From assembly GCF_029278605.1 (NCBI RefSeq), contig NZ_CP119572.1, positions 1,922,001 through 1,986,000 on the forward strand: DNA of 64,000 bases. The letters run 5' to 3'. Below are positions 19,479-27,829 of the stretch, in pieces (positions within the stretch are counted from its first letter, which is position 1; each line of letters begins with the position of its first letter). The position numbers were made by a program, and so were the translations under genes. The stretch comes from Cupriavidus sp. WKF15. Lineage in GTDB: Bacteria; Pseudomonadota; Gammaproteobacteria; Burkholderiales; Burkholderiaceae. Below the pieces are notes generated by a model. The model was given only the letters and a program-made list of their open reading frames with translations, searched no databases and was not told the origin of the DNA.

Positions 19479-20693
19479 TCAGTCCCGTTGCGGCACAGGG
19501 GCAGCCGCAGGCGCCGTGGCGGACGCGACTGGGGCGACGGTCTGCATCGGCCTGACCTTCTGCCCCGGCTTGAGCAAATGCACGCCGGCCGTGACAATGG
19601 TCTGCCCGGGCGCAAGACCCTGGCGCACTTCGATCTCGTTGCCCACCGGATCGCCAAGCGTCACCGAGACCGGCCGGACCGTGCCGGCGGCCGGATCATA
19701 GACCCAGACCTGGTTGCGGCCCTGCTCCTGCAGCAGCGCGGTCAGCGGCACACGTATCGCGGGGGCTTCGCCGGTGCGCACGAAGGTCACGACGGCGGTC
19801 ATGCCCAGCTTGAGGTCGGCGGGCGGATTCGGCACCGAAACGCGCGTGGCATAGGTGCGGGTCACGGGATCCGCGGCGGCGGCGATTTCGCGCACGCGCG
19901 CGGGCAGCGCGCGGCCGGGGTCGGCCCAGGTGCGCACCGTCACATCCGTGGTGCCGCGCAACAGGTCGACCTGATCTTCCGGCAGCCCGATGGCCACTTC
20001 CTTTTCTGCGGTCTGCGCCACCCGGATCACCGGTTGGCCAGGCGTGATGACCTGCCCGACCTCGGCCTCCACCGCGGTCACCACGCCATCGGCATCGGCC
20101 AGCAGCACCGCGTAGGCGGTCTGGTTGGCCTGGCTGCGCAGGCCCGCCGAGGCCTGCTGGAGGCGGGATTCGGCGGCATCGAAAGTCGCCTGGCGCCGAT
20201 GCTGCTCAGCCGCGCTGATAAAGCCCTTGGCAAAGAGTTCGTTGTAGCGCTTGAGATCGGAAGCGGCGAGGTCGCGATCCGTGCGGGCCGCCTCATACTG
20301 GGCCCGCGAACCCGCTTCCGCCAGCGACAGGTCGGTCGGGTCCAGACGGGCCAGCGGCTGGCCCTTGCGCACAACGGCACCGACGTCGACCAGCCGCGCC
20401 GCGATCTTGCCGCCCACCCGAAAGCCCAACCGCGACTCCACGCGTGGCCTGACGTCGCCCGAGAACTCAAAGGTGGTCTTGCCTGTGCGCTGGCTCAACT
20501 GCTGCAAGCGAACCGGGCGCACCTCCGGCGTGGGCTCGCTCTTCTTGCCGCAGCCTGCCAGTGCGAGCGTCACGCCGGCCAGGCAGGCTGCGCCCAGCCG
20601 GGCCAACCGGGCCAGCCGGCGCCGCGGCAGGGAATAGGAAGCAGTCTCGGGACGAACGGCCGCAACTTCCGGCACTTGGCAATGCACTGGCAT
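19479..20693 (-). CDS. RND efflux periplasmic adaptor lipoprotein (HlyD/MFP family)
   Basis: A 404-residue membrane-fusion protein that links the permease to an outer-membrane channel. The ATG at 20693 gives a basic n-region (SLPRRRLARLARLG) and the lipobox LALAGC (Cys near residue 47), so the mature protein should be lipid-anchored. The biotinyl-lipoyl-like motif GFRVGGKIAARLVDVGAVVRKG follows, then an alpha-helical hairpin (about 120-190), the second half-lipoyl (AEVGQVITPGQPV) and beta-barrel domains. The frame is open far upstream, but the lipobox fixes the start region. A consensus-like promoter lies at 20809-20837. Confidence 0.9.
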   Translation of the reverse strand: MPVHCQVPEVAAVRPETASYSLPRRRLARLARLGAACLAGVTLALAGCGKKSEPTPEVRPVRLQQLSQRTGKTTFEFSGDVRPRVESRLGFRVGGKIAARLVDVGAVVRKGQPLARLDPTDLSLAEAGSRAQYEAARTDRDLAASDLKRYNELFAKGFISAAEQHRRQATFDAAESRLQQASAGLRSQANQTAYAVLLADADGVVTAVEAEVGQVITPGQPVIRVAQTAEKEVAIGLPEDQVDLLRGTTDVTVRTWADPGRALPARVREIAAAADPVTRTYATRVSVPNPPADLKLGMTAVVTFVRTGEAPAIRVPLTALLQEQGRNQVWVYDPAAGTVRPVSVTLGDPVGNEIEVRQGLAPGQTIVTAGVHLLKPGQKVRPMQTVAPVASATAPAAAPVPQRD

Positions 20694-20808
20694 GGATAAG
20701 CAGCGAATCGAACAACGTGGGAGGCTGGCGCGGCCCGCAAAAGCGCTTCGCAACGCACAAAGCACACGCCGCGGATAGTCGCTGGCAATTAATAACTGGC
20801 CGGTCAGC

Positions 20809-20837
20809 AATATAGCGACGCCCCTCAGGTGCGTCAA
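20809..20837 (-). promoter_or_regulatory. sigma-70 promoter of the adaptor/RND operon
   Basis: On the minus strand, TTGACG (20832-20837), exactly 17 bp, TATATT (20809-20814): five of six matches at both hexamers. The predicted start is near 20802, inside the imperfect dyad at 20796-20807, which could be an operator. The leader to the adaptor ATG is about 110 nt. Confidence 0.7.
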
Positions 20838-20977
20838 ACGGCTGGCGACGAAACGGCCGGAATGGCTACCGAAGGATTCTTCTAGGCGAACGAACTGCAT
20901 GAAAATGCAAAGCCTGGATGGCCGCCCGCGCTTGTGCCGCGCACTGCCGCGCACCGCCAGGCAAGCGGTATGGCAAT

Positions 20978-20985
20978 GCTACAAT
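20978..20985 (+). promoter_or_regulatory. extended -10 candidate for hpnD
   Basis: TGCTACAAT-type extended -10 (TG one base before TACAAT) with no clear -35. It lies about 100 nt upstream of the GTG start. Confidence 0.35.
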
Positions 20986-21088
20986 CCGGCGCGCCGCCAG
21001 ACCTTGGCCGCCGAACGGCCGCCGCGTTGGCACAGGCCTGGTCCTGAACCTGCCCGCACCCACCCCACCTCATCAGACCGAGACCGGC

Positions 21089-21925
21089 GTGACGCCCGAT
21101 CAGTATTGCCAAGAGAAAGTCGCCCAGAGCGGCTCCAGCTTCTATTACAGCTTCCTGTTCCTGCCCGCGGAGCGCCGCCGCGCCATTACGGCGCTCTACG
21201 CATGGTGCCGCGAAGTCGACGACGTGGTCGACGAGACCCACGACCCCGGACTGGCCCACCAGCAACTCGACTGGTGGCGAGGGGAACTGCGCCGCCTGTT
21301 CGAAGGGGCGCCGAGCCATCCTGTCACACAGGCCCTGCAGCCTCACGTCAAGGCCGCCGGCCTGCCGCACGCGGAAATGTCCGAGGTGCTGGACGGCATG
21401 GAAATGGACCTGACCCAGACCCGCTATCTCGATGAAACCGGCCTGAACCGCTATTGCCACTGCGTGGCCGGCGTGGTCGGCACGCTCAGCGCCCGGCTGT
21501 TCGGATACTCCGACGCGCATACGCTCGTGTTCGCCGAAAAGCTGGGACTGTCGCTGCAACTGGTCAACATCCTGCGCGATGTCGGCGAGGACGCGCGCCG
21601 TGGCCGCATCTACCTGCCGGTGGACACGCTGCAGCGATTCCAGGTGCCTGCATCCGAGATCTTGCAGGGCAAGCATTCCGAGCGTTTTGTCGCGCTGATG
21701 CAGTACCACGCCGGTCGCGCGCGCGCGCTATACCGCGAAGCGCTTGCGCTGCTGCCGCGCCAGGACCGCCGCGCCCAGCGCGCCGGCCTGTTGATGGGGG
21801 CCATCTACCACGCCCTGCTCGACGAAATCGAACGCAGCGATTTCCAGGTGCTGAATCAGCGCATCGCGCTGACGCCGCTGCGCAAGCTCTGGATCGCCTG
21901 GAAGACATGGGTGCGCAATAGTTGA
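21089..21925 (+). CDS. hpnD: presqualene diphosphate synthase HpnD
   Basis: A 278-residue head-to-head prenyltransferase that condenses two farnesyl diphosphates to presqualene diphosphate, the first committed step toward squalene and hopanoids. Two Asp-rich motifs are present: DDVVDE (about residue 50) and NILRDVGED (about 165). SGSSFYYSFLFLP near the start is typical of the family. I chose the GTG at 21089 (encoding MTPDQYCQEKVAQSG) because homologues begin here; the frame is open to 20918. HpnC, HpnE and squalene-hopene cyclase genes are usual partners and are absent from this window, so hpnD stands alone. Confidence 0.9.
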   Translation: MTPDQYCQEKVAQSGSSFYYSFLFLPAERRRAITALYAWCREVDDVVDETHDPGLAHQQLDWWRGELRRLFEGAPSHPVTQALQPHVKAAGLPHAEMSEVLDGMEMDLTQTRYLDETGLNRYCHCVAGVVGTLSARLFGYSDAHTLVFAEKLGLSLQLVNILRDVGEDARRGRIYLPVDTLQRFQVPASEILQGKHSERFVALMQYHAGRARALYREALALLPRQDRRAQRAGLLMGAIYHALLDEIERSDFQVLNQRIALTPLRKLWIAWKTWVRNS

Positions 21926-21996
21926 GCCACCGACCACGGCTCGCGTCCGGCCACACACGGCCCGCCGCCACCAGCATTACGCCATAGGGCACCGCC

Positions 21997-23262
21997 ATGA
22001 CCCAGAACCTCCACCCGCTCGGACAAAGCATTCTTGACCGTGCCGAAGCGCTCGCCCGGTTTTCCGACATGGAAGGCGGGCTCACCTGCGCTTTCCTCAC
22101 ACCTGCGCACCGGTCTGCCCAGGCCCTGCTGGCGCAGTGGATGGAGGCGGCCGGCATGGCGGTGCGAACCGATGCCATCGGCAATGTGATCGGCCGGTAT
22201 GCCGCGGACCCGGCCGCAGGCAGCGACGCGCGCGTGCTGATGACTGGCTCGCACTTCGACACCGTGCGCAATGGCGGGCGCTACGATGGCCGCCTTGGCA
22301 TCCTGCTCCCGATCGCCGTAGCCGGCGCACTCCATGCGGCGGGCATCCGCCTGCCCTACCATCTCGATGTCGTCGGCTTCGCCGAAGAAGAAGGCCTGCG
22401 CTTCAAGACCAGCTTCCTGGCCAGCAGTGTTCTGGCCGGGCGCTTCGACCCGGCGCTACTGGCACGCGCAGACGCGGACGGCGTGACGATGCGCGAGGCG
22501 CTCGCGGCCTCCGGCCTGCCGGGCAATGGAGAACTGGCGGCACTACAGGGCGCCGCGGCCGACCCCGCCGCCCTGCTCGGCTTTGTCGAGGTACATATCG
22601 AACAGGGGCCGGTCCTGCTGGACCAGGGGCTGGCGCTCGGCGTCGTGACACAGATCGCCGGCAGCAGCCGCTTCCAGGTGCGGGTCGAAGGACAGGCCAG
22701 CCATGCCGGCACGACACCGATGGGCATGCGCCGGGACGCCGCCGCCGGAGCGGCCGAAATGATCCTGCTGGTCGAAACGCGGTGCAGCGCGGCACTGACG
22801 CTGGTCGGTACCGTGGGCCAGCTGCAAATACCCGATGGATCGAGCAATGTCATTCCGGCCGCCTGCACCTTCTCGATGGACATCCGCGCCGGCGAGGATG
22901 GCATTCGCGAAGCCGCCATTGCCGATATCGTGGCCGGCATCCAGCAGATTGCGGCGAGGCGCGGCTTGTCCGCCCAGGTGGACCGGGTCAAGCCGGTTCA
23001 TAACGCACCCTGCGCGCGCTGGCTGATGGACCAGTTCGGCGCGGTGCTGCGCAAGCGCGGCCTGCCTGCCTTTGAGCTGCCATCCGGCGCTGGCCACGAC
23101 GCCATGATGATGCAGCGCATCACCGACGTGGCCATGCTGTTCGTACGTTGCGGCAATGGCGGCATCAGCCATAACCCGCTGGAAACCATCACGGCGGAGG
23201 ACGCACAGCTTGCCGCCGAGGTATTCGTGGATTTCCTGCGGCACTTTCAGCCGCAAGGCTGA
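21997..23262 (+). CDS. M20-family amidohydrolase (allantoate amidohydrolase / N-carbamoyl-amino-acid hydrolase type)
   Basis: A 421-residue zinc peptidase-like enzyme that hydrolyses N-carbamoyl or ureido substrates such as allantoate or N-carbamoyl-amino acids. Metal ligands are visible in TGSHFDTVRNGGRYDG (His, Asp), GFAEEEGLRF (Glu pair) and VEVHIEQGPVL. The dimerisation domain contains SSRFQVRVEGQASHAGTTPM. AllC, HyuC and beta-ureidopropionase share these motifs, so the substrate is open. No purine or hydantoin genes are adjacent. It follows hpnD on the same strand by 71 bp with no terminator evident. Confidence 0.85.
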   Translation: MTQNLHPLGQSILDRAEALARFSDMEGGLTCAFLTPAHRSAQALLAQWMEAAGMAVRTDAIGNVIGRYAADPAAGSDARVLMTGSHFDTVRNGGRYDGRLGILLPIAVAGALHAAGIRLPYHLDVVGFAEEEGLRFKTSFLASSVLAGRFDPALLARADADGVTMREALAASGLPGNGELAALQGAAADPAALLGFVEVHIEQGPVLLDQGLALGVVTQIAGSSRFQVRVEGQASHAGTTPMGMRRDAAAGAAEMILLVETRCSAALTLVGTVGQLQIPDGSSNVIPAACTFSMDIRAGEDGIREAAIADIVAGIQQIAARRGLSAQVDRVKPVHNAPCARWLMDQFGAVLRKRGLPAFELPSGAGHDAMMMQRITDVAMLFVRCGNGGISHNPLETITAEDAQLAAEVFVDFLRHFQPQG

Positions 23263-23293
23263 ATCCGGTTGAGTTGGGAACCGTCCGGCGGCG

Positions 23294-23647
23294 TCAGCCG
23301 CCCTGGTACATTTCGCGCCCCAGGTCATAGAGATTCTGGCGCAGCTTGCGGCGTTCGTCCGGAGACAGGCTCGATCCTGCGCGCCCCTGGCGGTTGTTGC
23401 GCTCGGCCTCGCGCTGCTCGGCGCGGTGGCGTTCGGCGCGGGCGCGCGCCTCGCGCTGGCCGGCGCTGGCGTCACTGGCATGGTTGGATGAGCGCTCAGG
23501 CCCGTGCAGCAGATTGGCCATGCCGGCCGACTGGGCGTGGGCTGGCTGCGTCGCTGCGCACAGCCACAGCGCCGTACCGGCGAGCACCAGACAGGCGCCG
23601 GCGGCGCCGTGCAAGGTCAGCCCATGCCGGTTTCGGTTCACTTTCAT
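23294..23647 (-). CDS. small exported hypothetical protein
   Basis: 117 residues from the ATG at 23647 (MKVNRNRHGLTLHG). A signal peptide runs to about residue 40 (LWLCAATQPAHAQS). The mature part is highly charged and Arg/Glu/Ala-rich (RARAERHRAEQREAERN), probably helical. It ends in LSPDERRKLRQNLYDLGREMYQ, which resembles the short C-terminal motif of several exported beta-proteobacterial proteins of unknown function. No functional assignment is possible. Confidence 0.65.
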   Translation of the reverse strand: MKVNRNRHGLTLHGAAGACLVLAGTALWLCAATQPAHAQSAGMANLLHGPERSSNHASDASAGQREARARAERHRAEQREAERNNRQGRAGSSLSPDERRKLRQNLYDLGREMYQGG

Positions 23648-23925
23648 CGATAATGACGTTTTTGGCTTCGGGATTTGCAGCCGCCTGGGCTGCCTGAAGC
23701 CGGAAATCCGGTACCCGTCCGCGCAGTCGCCGCAATGCAATATGCGGCTGGCCGCAGATAATCCGGTAGCAATACCCATGCCGCCCGGATAATGACGCAG
23801 TACGCGAAAGACGGTATGCGGCAGTGTAATGGCATGGTTCGTGCACGCTGCCATACCACAGGGTAAAGTATGTAACGTTTTGTTAAGCCATTTTGAGCGA
23901 AAGCGATAGTCGCTAAGATACCGCC

Positions 23926-24648
23926 ATGGAAAATACCAGCCACAAGATTCTCGTCGTGGACGACGACCCGCGCCTGCGCGATCTGCTGCGCCGCTATCTG
24001 GGCGAACAGGGTTTTACGGTACTGGTGGCGGAGAATGCCACGGCCATGAACAAGCTCTGGCTGCGCGAGCGCTTCGACCTGCTGGTGCTTGACCTGATGA
24101 TGCCCGGCGAAGATGGCCTGTCCATCTGCCGCCGCCTGCGTGGCGCCAACGACCAGACGCCGATCATCATGCTCACCGCCAAGGGCGAGGACGTGGACCG
24201 CATCGTCGGCCTGGAAATGGGCGCCGACGACTACCTGCCGAAGCCGTTCAACCCGCGCGAGCTGATTGCCCGCATCCACGCCGTGCTGCGCCGCAAGGGG
24301 CCTGCCGAAGTGCCGGGCGCGCCGTCGGAAACGCCCGAGACCTTTGCCTTCGGCGATTTCGTGCTGAACCTGGCCACGCGCACGCTGACCAAGAACGATG
24401 AGGAAATTACCCTGACCACGGGCGAATTTTCCGTGCTCAAGGTTTTCGCCCGCCATCCGCGCCAGCCGCTGTCGCGCGAGAAACTCATGGAAATGGCGCG
24501 CGGCCGCGAATATGAAGTGTTCGACCGCAGCCTGGACGTACAGATCTCGCGCCTGCGCAAGCTGATCGAGCCCGATCCGAGCAACCCGCGCTTTATCCAG
24601 ACGGTGTGGGGCCTGGGCTATGTGTTCATTCCCGATGGCGTGAAATAA
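23926..24648 (+). CDS. ompR: OmpR-family response regulator
   Basis: A 240-residue transcription factor with a receiver domain (acidic pocket Asp12-Asp13, phosphoacceptor Asp56 in VLDLMMPGEDG, Lys in LPKPFNPREL) and a C-terminal winged helix (LTTGEFSVLKVFARHP ... VWGLGYVFIPDG). The set of residues fits the OmpR orthologue group that pairs with EnvZ. No Shine-Dalgarno precedes the ATG (CTAAGATACCGCC), and a TAAGAT lies 7-12 bases upstream, so a leaderless mRNA is possible. The cognate kinase follows after 22 bp. Confidence 0.9.
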   Translation: MENTSHKILVVDDDPRLRDLLRRYLGEQGFTVLVAENATAMNKLWLRERFDLLVLDLMMPGEDGLSICRRLRGANDQTPIIMLTAKGEDVDRIVGLEMGADDYLPKPFNPRELIARIHAVLRRKGPAEVPGAPSETPETFAFGDFVLNLATRTLTKNDEEITLTTGEFSVLKVFARHPRQPLSREKLMEMARGREYEVFDRSLDVQISRLRKLIEPDPSNPRFIQTVWGLGYVFIPDGVK

Positions 24649-24670
24649 ACCGGCCGGCCGCTCAACCATC

Positions 24671-26020
24671 GTGGCGACCGTCATTGGCCGTACGGCCACG
24701 CGTTTCTTTGGTTCGCTGTTCTGGCGAACCTTCATGCTGATCGCGCTCCTGCTGGCCATTTCGCTGGGCATCTGGTTCCAGAGCTACCGGCTGTTCGAAC
24801 GCGCCCCGCGCGCGCAGCAGATTGCCATGCAGGTGGTCAGCGTGGTCAAGCTCACGCGCGCGGCGCTGCTCTATTCGGACCCGGCGCGGCGCCGCTTCCT
24901 GCTGCTCGACCTGGTGCAGAACGAAGGCATCAAGGTCTATCCGCGGGAAAAGGACGACGATTTCGCCGCGCCCACCGCCAATCCGTTCCTGACCCAGCTG
25001 GTGCAGCAGGAAATCCGCAGCCGGCTGGGCGAGGATACGGTGCTCGCCACCACCGTTAACGACATCCCCGGCGTGTGGGTCAGCTTCGAGATCGAGGGCG
25101 ACGACTACTGGGTGGCGATCAGCCCGGAACGCTTCGAGCGCGTGTCCGGCATCCAGTGGCTGTGGTGGAGTATTGCCGCGCTGCTGCTGTCGATCATCGG
25201 CGCCGCGTTCATTACCGCGCGCGTCAACTACCCGCTCAAGCGCCTGGCCAATGCCGCGCGCGATATCGGCGCGGGCGGCGACCCGCCCTCCCTGCCGGAG
25301 CATGGCGCCAGCGAAGTCGCGCTGGCCAACCATAGCTTCAACCAGATGGTGCGCGACCTGCGCCAGCTCGATGACGACCGCGCGGTGATGCTGGCCGGCA
25401 TCTCGCACGACCTGCGCACGCCTCTCACGCGCCTGCGCCTGGAAACCGAAATGTCGCCGGCGGACAGCGCCACGCGCGACGCGATGATCACCGACATCGA
25501 GCAGATGGACGCCATCATCGGCCAGTTCCTGAATTATGCGCGGCCGCCGCTCGAGATGGTCGAGCCGGTAGACCTGTCGGCACTGGTCAACGATGCCGTC
25601 GGCGTCTATGCCGCACACGACGATGTGCGCGTAGAAGTGCGCGCCACCGAGCCGGTCATGGCCGTGGCCAACCGCATGGAGGTCCAGCGCATCCTCGACA
25701 ACCTGGTCGAGAATGCGCGCCGCTATGCCAAGGACGATGAGACCGGCATCGCCGAAGTCGAGATCACCACGAAGCTCGACGACAAGGACGCCGTGCTCAC
25801 CGTGGCGGACAACGGCAAGGGCGTGCCCGACGCACAGCTTTCGCTGCTGACGCGCCCCTTCTATCGCCTGGACAGCGCTCGCAGCGAAGCCAAGGGAGCC
25901 GGCCTTGGCATGTCGATCGTCAACCGCATCCTGCAGCGCAACGGTGGACGGCTGGTGCTGTCCAACCGCTCCGCCCCGCAGACCGGCCTGGTGGTCAGCG
26001 CCTGTTTCCGCCGCGCCTGA
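24671..26020 (+). CDS. envZ: EnvZ-like sensor histidine kinase
   Basis: A 449-residue inner-membrane sensor kinase starting at a GTG. TM1 covers about residues 20-37, a periplasmic domain of about 125 residues follows, TM2 about 160-183, then a HAMP linker. The dimerisation box contains His246 (GISHDLRTPLTRLRLE), with N (NLVENARRYA), G1 (DNGKGVPD) and G2 (GAGLGMSIV) ATPase motifs. The HDLRTPLTRLRLE box is typical of the EnvZ group. It is cotranscribed with the preceding regulator and followed by a 253-bp gap that carries the repeat array at 26064-26123. Confidence 0.9.
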   Translation: MATVIGRTATRFFGSLFWRTFMLIALLLAISLGIWFQSYRLFERAPRAQQIAMQVVSVVKLTRAALLYSDPARRRFLLLDLVQNEGIKVYPREKDDDFAAPTANPFLTQLVQQEIRSRLGEDTVLATTVNDIPGVWVSFEIEGDDYWVAISPERFERVSGIQWLWWSIAALLLSIIGAAFITARVNYPLKRLANAARDIGAGGDPPSLPEHGASEVALANHSFNQMVRDLRQLDDDRAVMLAGISHDLRTPLTRLRLETEMSPADSATRDAMITDIEQMDAIIGQFLNYARPPLEMVEPVDLSALVNDAVGVYAAHDDVRVEVRATEPVMAVANRMEVQRILDNLVENARRYAKDDETGIAEVEITTKLDDKDAVLTVADNGKGVPDAQLSLLTRPFYRLDSARSEAKGAGLGMSIVNRILQRNGGRLVLSNRSAPQTGLVVSACFRRA

Positions 26021-26054
26021 CTCGCGGCGCTCCCCGCACATCGACCATGAAACG

Positions 26055-26123
26055 CCTGTCCATTGACAGGTTTTCGACAGCTACTGACAGGGTTCTGAAA
26101 GGTATTTGACAGGGCAATGACAG
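26055..26123. promoter_or_regulatory. tandem operator array: six TGACAG-like half-sites at one-helical-turn spacing
   Basis: TGACAG starts at 26064, 26085, 26107 and 26118, with variants CGACAG at 26075 and TGAAAG at 26096. Start-to-start spacings are 11, 10, 11, 11 and 11 bp. Read on the minus strand the units are CTGTCA with 11-bp pitch, which is the geometry and sequence of PhoB (Pho box) half-sites. The leftmost unit is also half of a perfect inverted repeat CCTGTC-N4-GACAGG (26055-26070). It lies 44 bp after the kinase stop and 150 bp before the MFS start. The binding protein is inferred to be an OmpR/PhoB-family regulator. Confidence 0.7.
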
Positions 26124-26273
26124 CGTCGCGGCGCACACTGGCGCCCGTCAGCAGGGCCGATGCAAGCGCATCTTCCCAGCCATGGCGCCGCCTGCTGTCT
26201 CCTCCCCACGCCTGGCTGGCTCACCGAACAATCATGCGCCGGAACCCACCGGCGGCGTCCGAGAGAGACAGCC

Positions 26274-27572
26274 ATGTCAGAGACCTCCCAAACCTCCGGC
26301 CAGCAGCACGGATTCAAGACCGTGTTCCGCGTGGTCAGCGGCAACTTCCTGGAAATGTACGACTTCATGGTGTACGGCTTTTATGCCGCCGCCATTGCCA
26401 GGACCTTCTTCCCCAGTGGCGACGAGTTCGCCTCGCTGATGCTGTCGCTGGCCACCTTCGGCGCCGGCTTCCTGATGCGTCCGCTGGGCGCCATCGTGCT
26501 GGGCGCCTACATTGACCACCACGGCCGCCGCAAGGGCCTGATCGTCACGCTGGCGCTGATGGCGGTTGGCACGCTTCTGATCGCCTGCGTGCCTGGCTAT
26601 GCCTCGATCGGCGTGGCGGCGCCGCTGCTGGTGCTGGCCGGCCGCCTGCTCCAGGGCTTTTCGGCCGGCGTGGAGCTGGGTGGCGTCTCGGTCTACCTGT
26701 CGGAGATTGCCAAGCCGGGCCGCAAAGGCTTCTACGTGAGCTGGCAATCGGCCAGCCAGCAAGTCGCCGTGATCTTCGCCGGCCTGCTCGGCGTGATCCT
26801 GCACGCCACGCTGGCGCCGCAGCAAATGGATGACTGGGGCTGGCGCCTGCCGTTCCTGATCGGCTGCCTGATCGTGCCGTTCCTGTTCCTGATCCGGCGC
26901 TCGCTCGAAGAGACCGAGGAATTCAAGACCCGCAAGCATCGCCCGACCGTGCGCGAGATCTACCGCTCCATGGCCGAGAACTGGCGCATCATCGTGGCCG
27001 GCTGCATGATGGTCGTGATGACCACGGTGTCGTTCTACATGATCACCGCCTACACGCCGACCTTCGGCAAGACGGTGCTCAAGCTCGATGATGTCGACAA
27101 CCTCATCGTCACCATGTGCGTGGGCCTGTCGAACTTCATCTGGCTGCCGCTGATGGGCGCCCTGTCCGACCGCATCGGGCGCAAGCCGCTGCTGGTGTTC
27201 TTTACCGCGGCCACGCTGCTGACTGCCTACCCTGCCGTGTCGTGGCTGGTGGCCGAGCCTTCGTTCTCGCGCCTGCTGATGGTGGAACTGTGGCTGTCCT
27301 TCCTGTACGGCAGCTATAACGGTGCGATGGTGGTCACGCTGACCGAAGTCATGCCGCCGGCCGTGCGCACCGCGGGCTTCTCGCTTGCGTACAGCCTGGC
27401 CACGGCACTGTTCGGCGGCTTCACGCCGGCCGTGTCGACCTACCTGATTCACGCCACCGGCAACAAGGCCGCCCCGGGCCTGTGGCTGATGTTCGCGGCG
27501 GCCTGCGGTCTCATCGCCACCCTGATCATCTTCCGCGCGCGCCGTAGCCAGCCGGCCCTGCGCCCCGCCTGA
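26274..27572 (+). CDS. MFS metabolite:H+ symporter (citrate/tricarballylate or alpha-ketoglutarate type)
   Basis: A 432-residue inner-membrane proton symporter with about 12 transmembrane segments. The N-terminal [17 protein letters not shown] and [21 protein letters not shown] (the loop 2-3 MFS signature) place it in the MHS family with TcuC, CitA, KgtP and ProP. Second-half loop [15 protein letters not shown] is also typical. The likely substrate is a di- or tricarboxylate, but sequence alone does not decide it. The ATG at 26274 follows GAGAGA. The upstream gap holds the half-site array, so expression is probably under an OmpR/PhoB-type regulator. Confidence 0.85.
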   Translation: MSETSQTSGQQHGFKTVFRVVSGNFLEMYDFMVYGFYAAAIARTFFPSGDEFASLMLSLATFGAGFLMRPLGAIVLGAYIDHHGRRKGLIVTLALMAVGTLLIACVPGYASIGVAAPLLVLAGRLLQGFSAGVELGGVSVYLSEIAKPGRKGFYVSWQSASQQVAVIFAGLLGVILHATLAPQQMDDWGWRLPFLIGCLIVPFLFLIRRSLEETEEFKTRKHRPTVREIYRSMAENWRIIVAGCMMVVMTTVSFYMITAYTPTFGKTVLKLDDVDNLIVTMCVGLSNFIWLPLMGALSDRIGRKPLLVFFTAATLLTAYPAVSWLVAEPSFSRLLMVELWLSFLYGSYNGAMVVTLTEVMPPAVRTAGFSLAYSLATALFGGFTPAVSTYLIHATGNKAAPGLWLMFAAACGLIATLIIFRARRSQPALRPA

Positions 27573-27680
27573 CACGGCAGTGCCGCTCCCGCCACGCCGG
27601 CCCCGAGGGGCCGGCCGTGGCATACTTCCCCGCTTGCGCAAACTGTCATGCGCGACGACCAGGATCGCCATGCCGCACGC

Positions 27681-27735
27681 CTATCGGGCTGTTTGAGAAT
27701 TTCAATTAGCCCTGTAGTGCGTCATGACGCATAAT
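27681..27735 (+). promoter_or_regulatory. candidate ahpC promoter with activator-like dyad and 14-bp palindrome
   Basis: A CATAAT -10 (27730-27735) has no good -35, as in activator-dependent promoters. Just upstream are a dyad TTGA-N5-TCAA (27693-27705) and a perfect 14-bp palindrome TGCGTCATGACGCA (27718-27731) that abuts the -10. OxyR control would be expected for ahpC, but the standard ATAG-N7-CTAT pattern is not convincing. The leader would be about 90 nt. Confidence 0.4.
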
Positions 27736-27829
27736 CCCCCCTTGTCGCGGTGCACCAAAGCCTAAGGTTCTGCCGGGCGCAGGTTCATCGCATTGCACAC
27801 TCTCTCTTCAACCGTATCAGGAGAAGTCT

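Larger units (their letters stand above)
20694..21088. other. intergenic region between divergent adaptor/RND operon and hpnD
   Basis: 395 bp without a credible gene. It contains a strong sigma-70 promoter toward the efflux operon (20809-20837), an imperfect dyad CTG-G-CCGG-T-CAG at 20796-20807 at the expected start site, and an extended -10 toward hpnD (20978-20985). No regulator gene is adjacent. Confidence 0.6.

Noticed and set aside
26055..26123. Reading the TGACAG array as a CRISPR or transposon end
   Set aside because: Units are 6 bp with 4-5 bp gaps, far below CRISPR repeat and spacer size. There is no target duplication or transposase, and the one-turn phasing fits an operator array.
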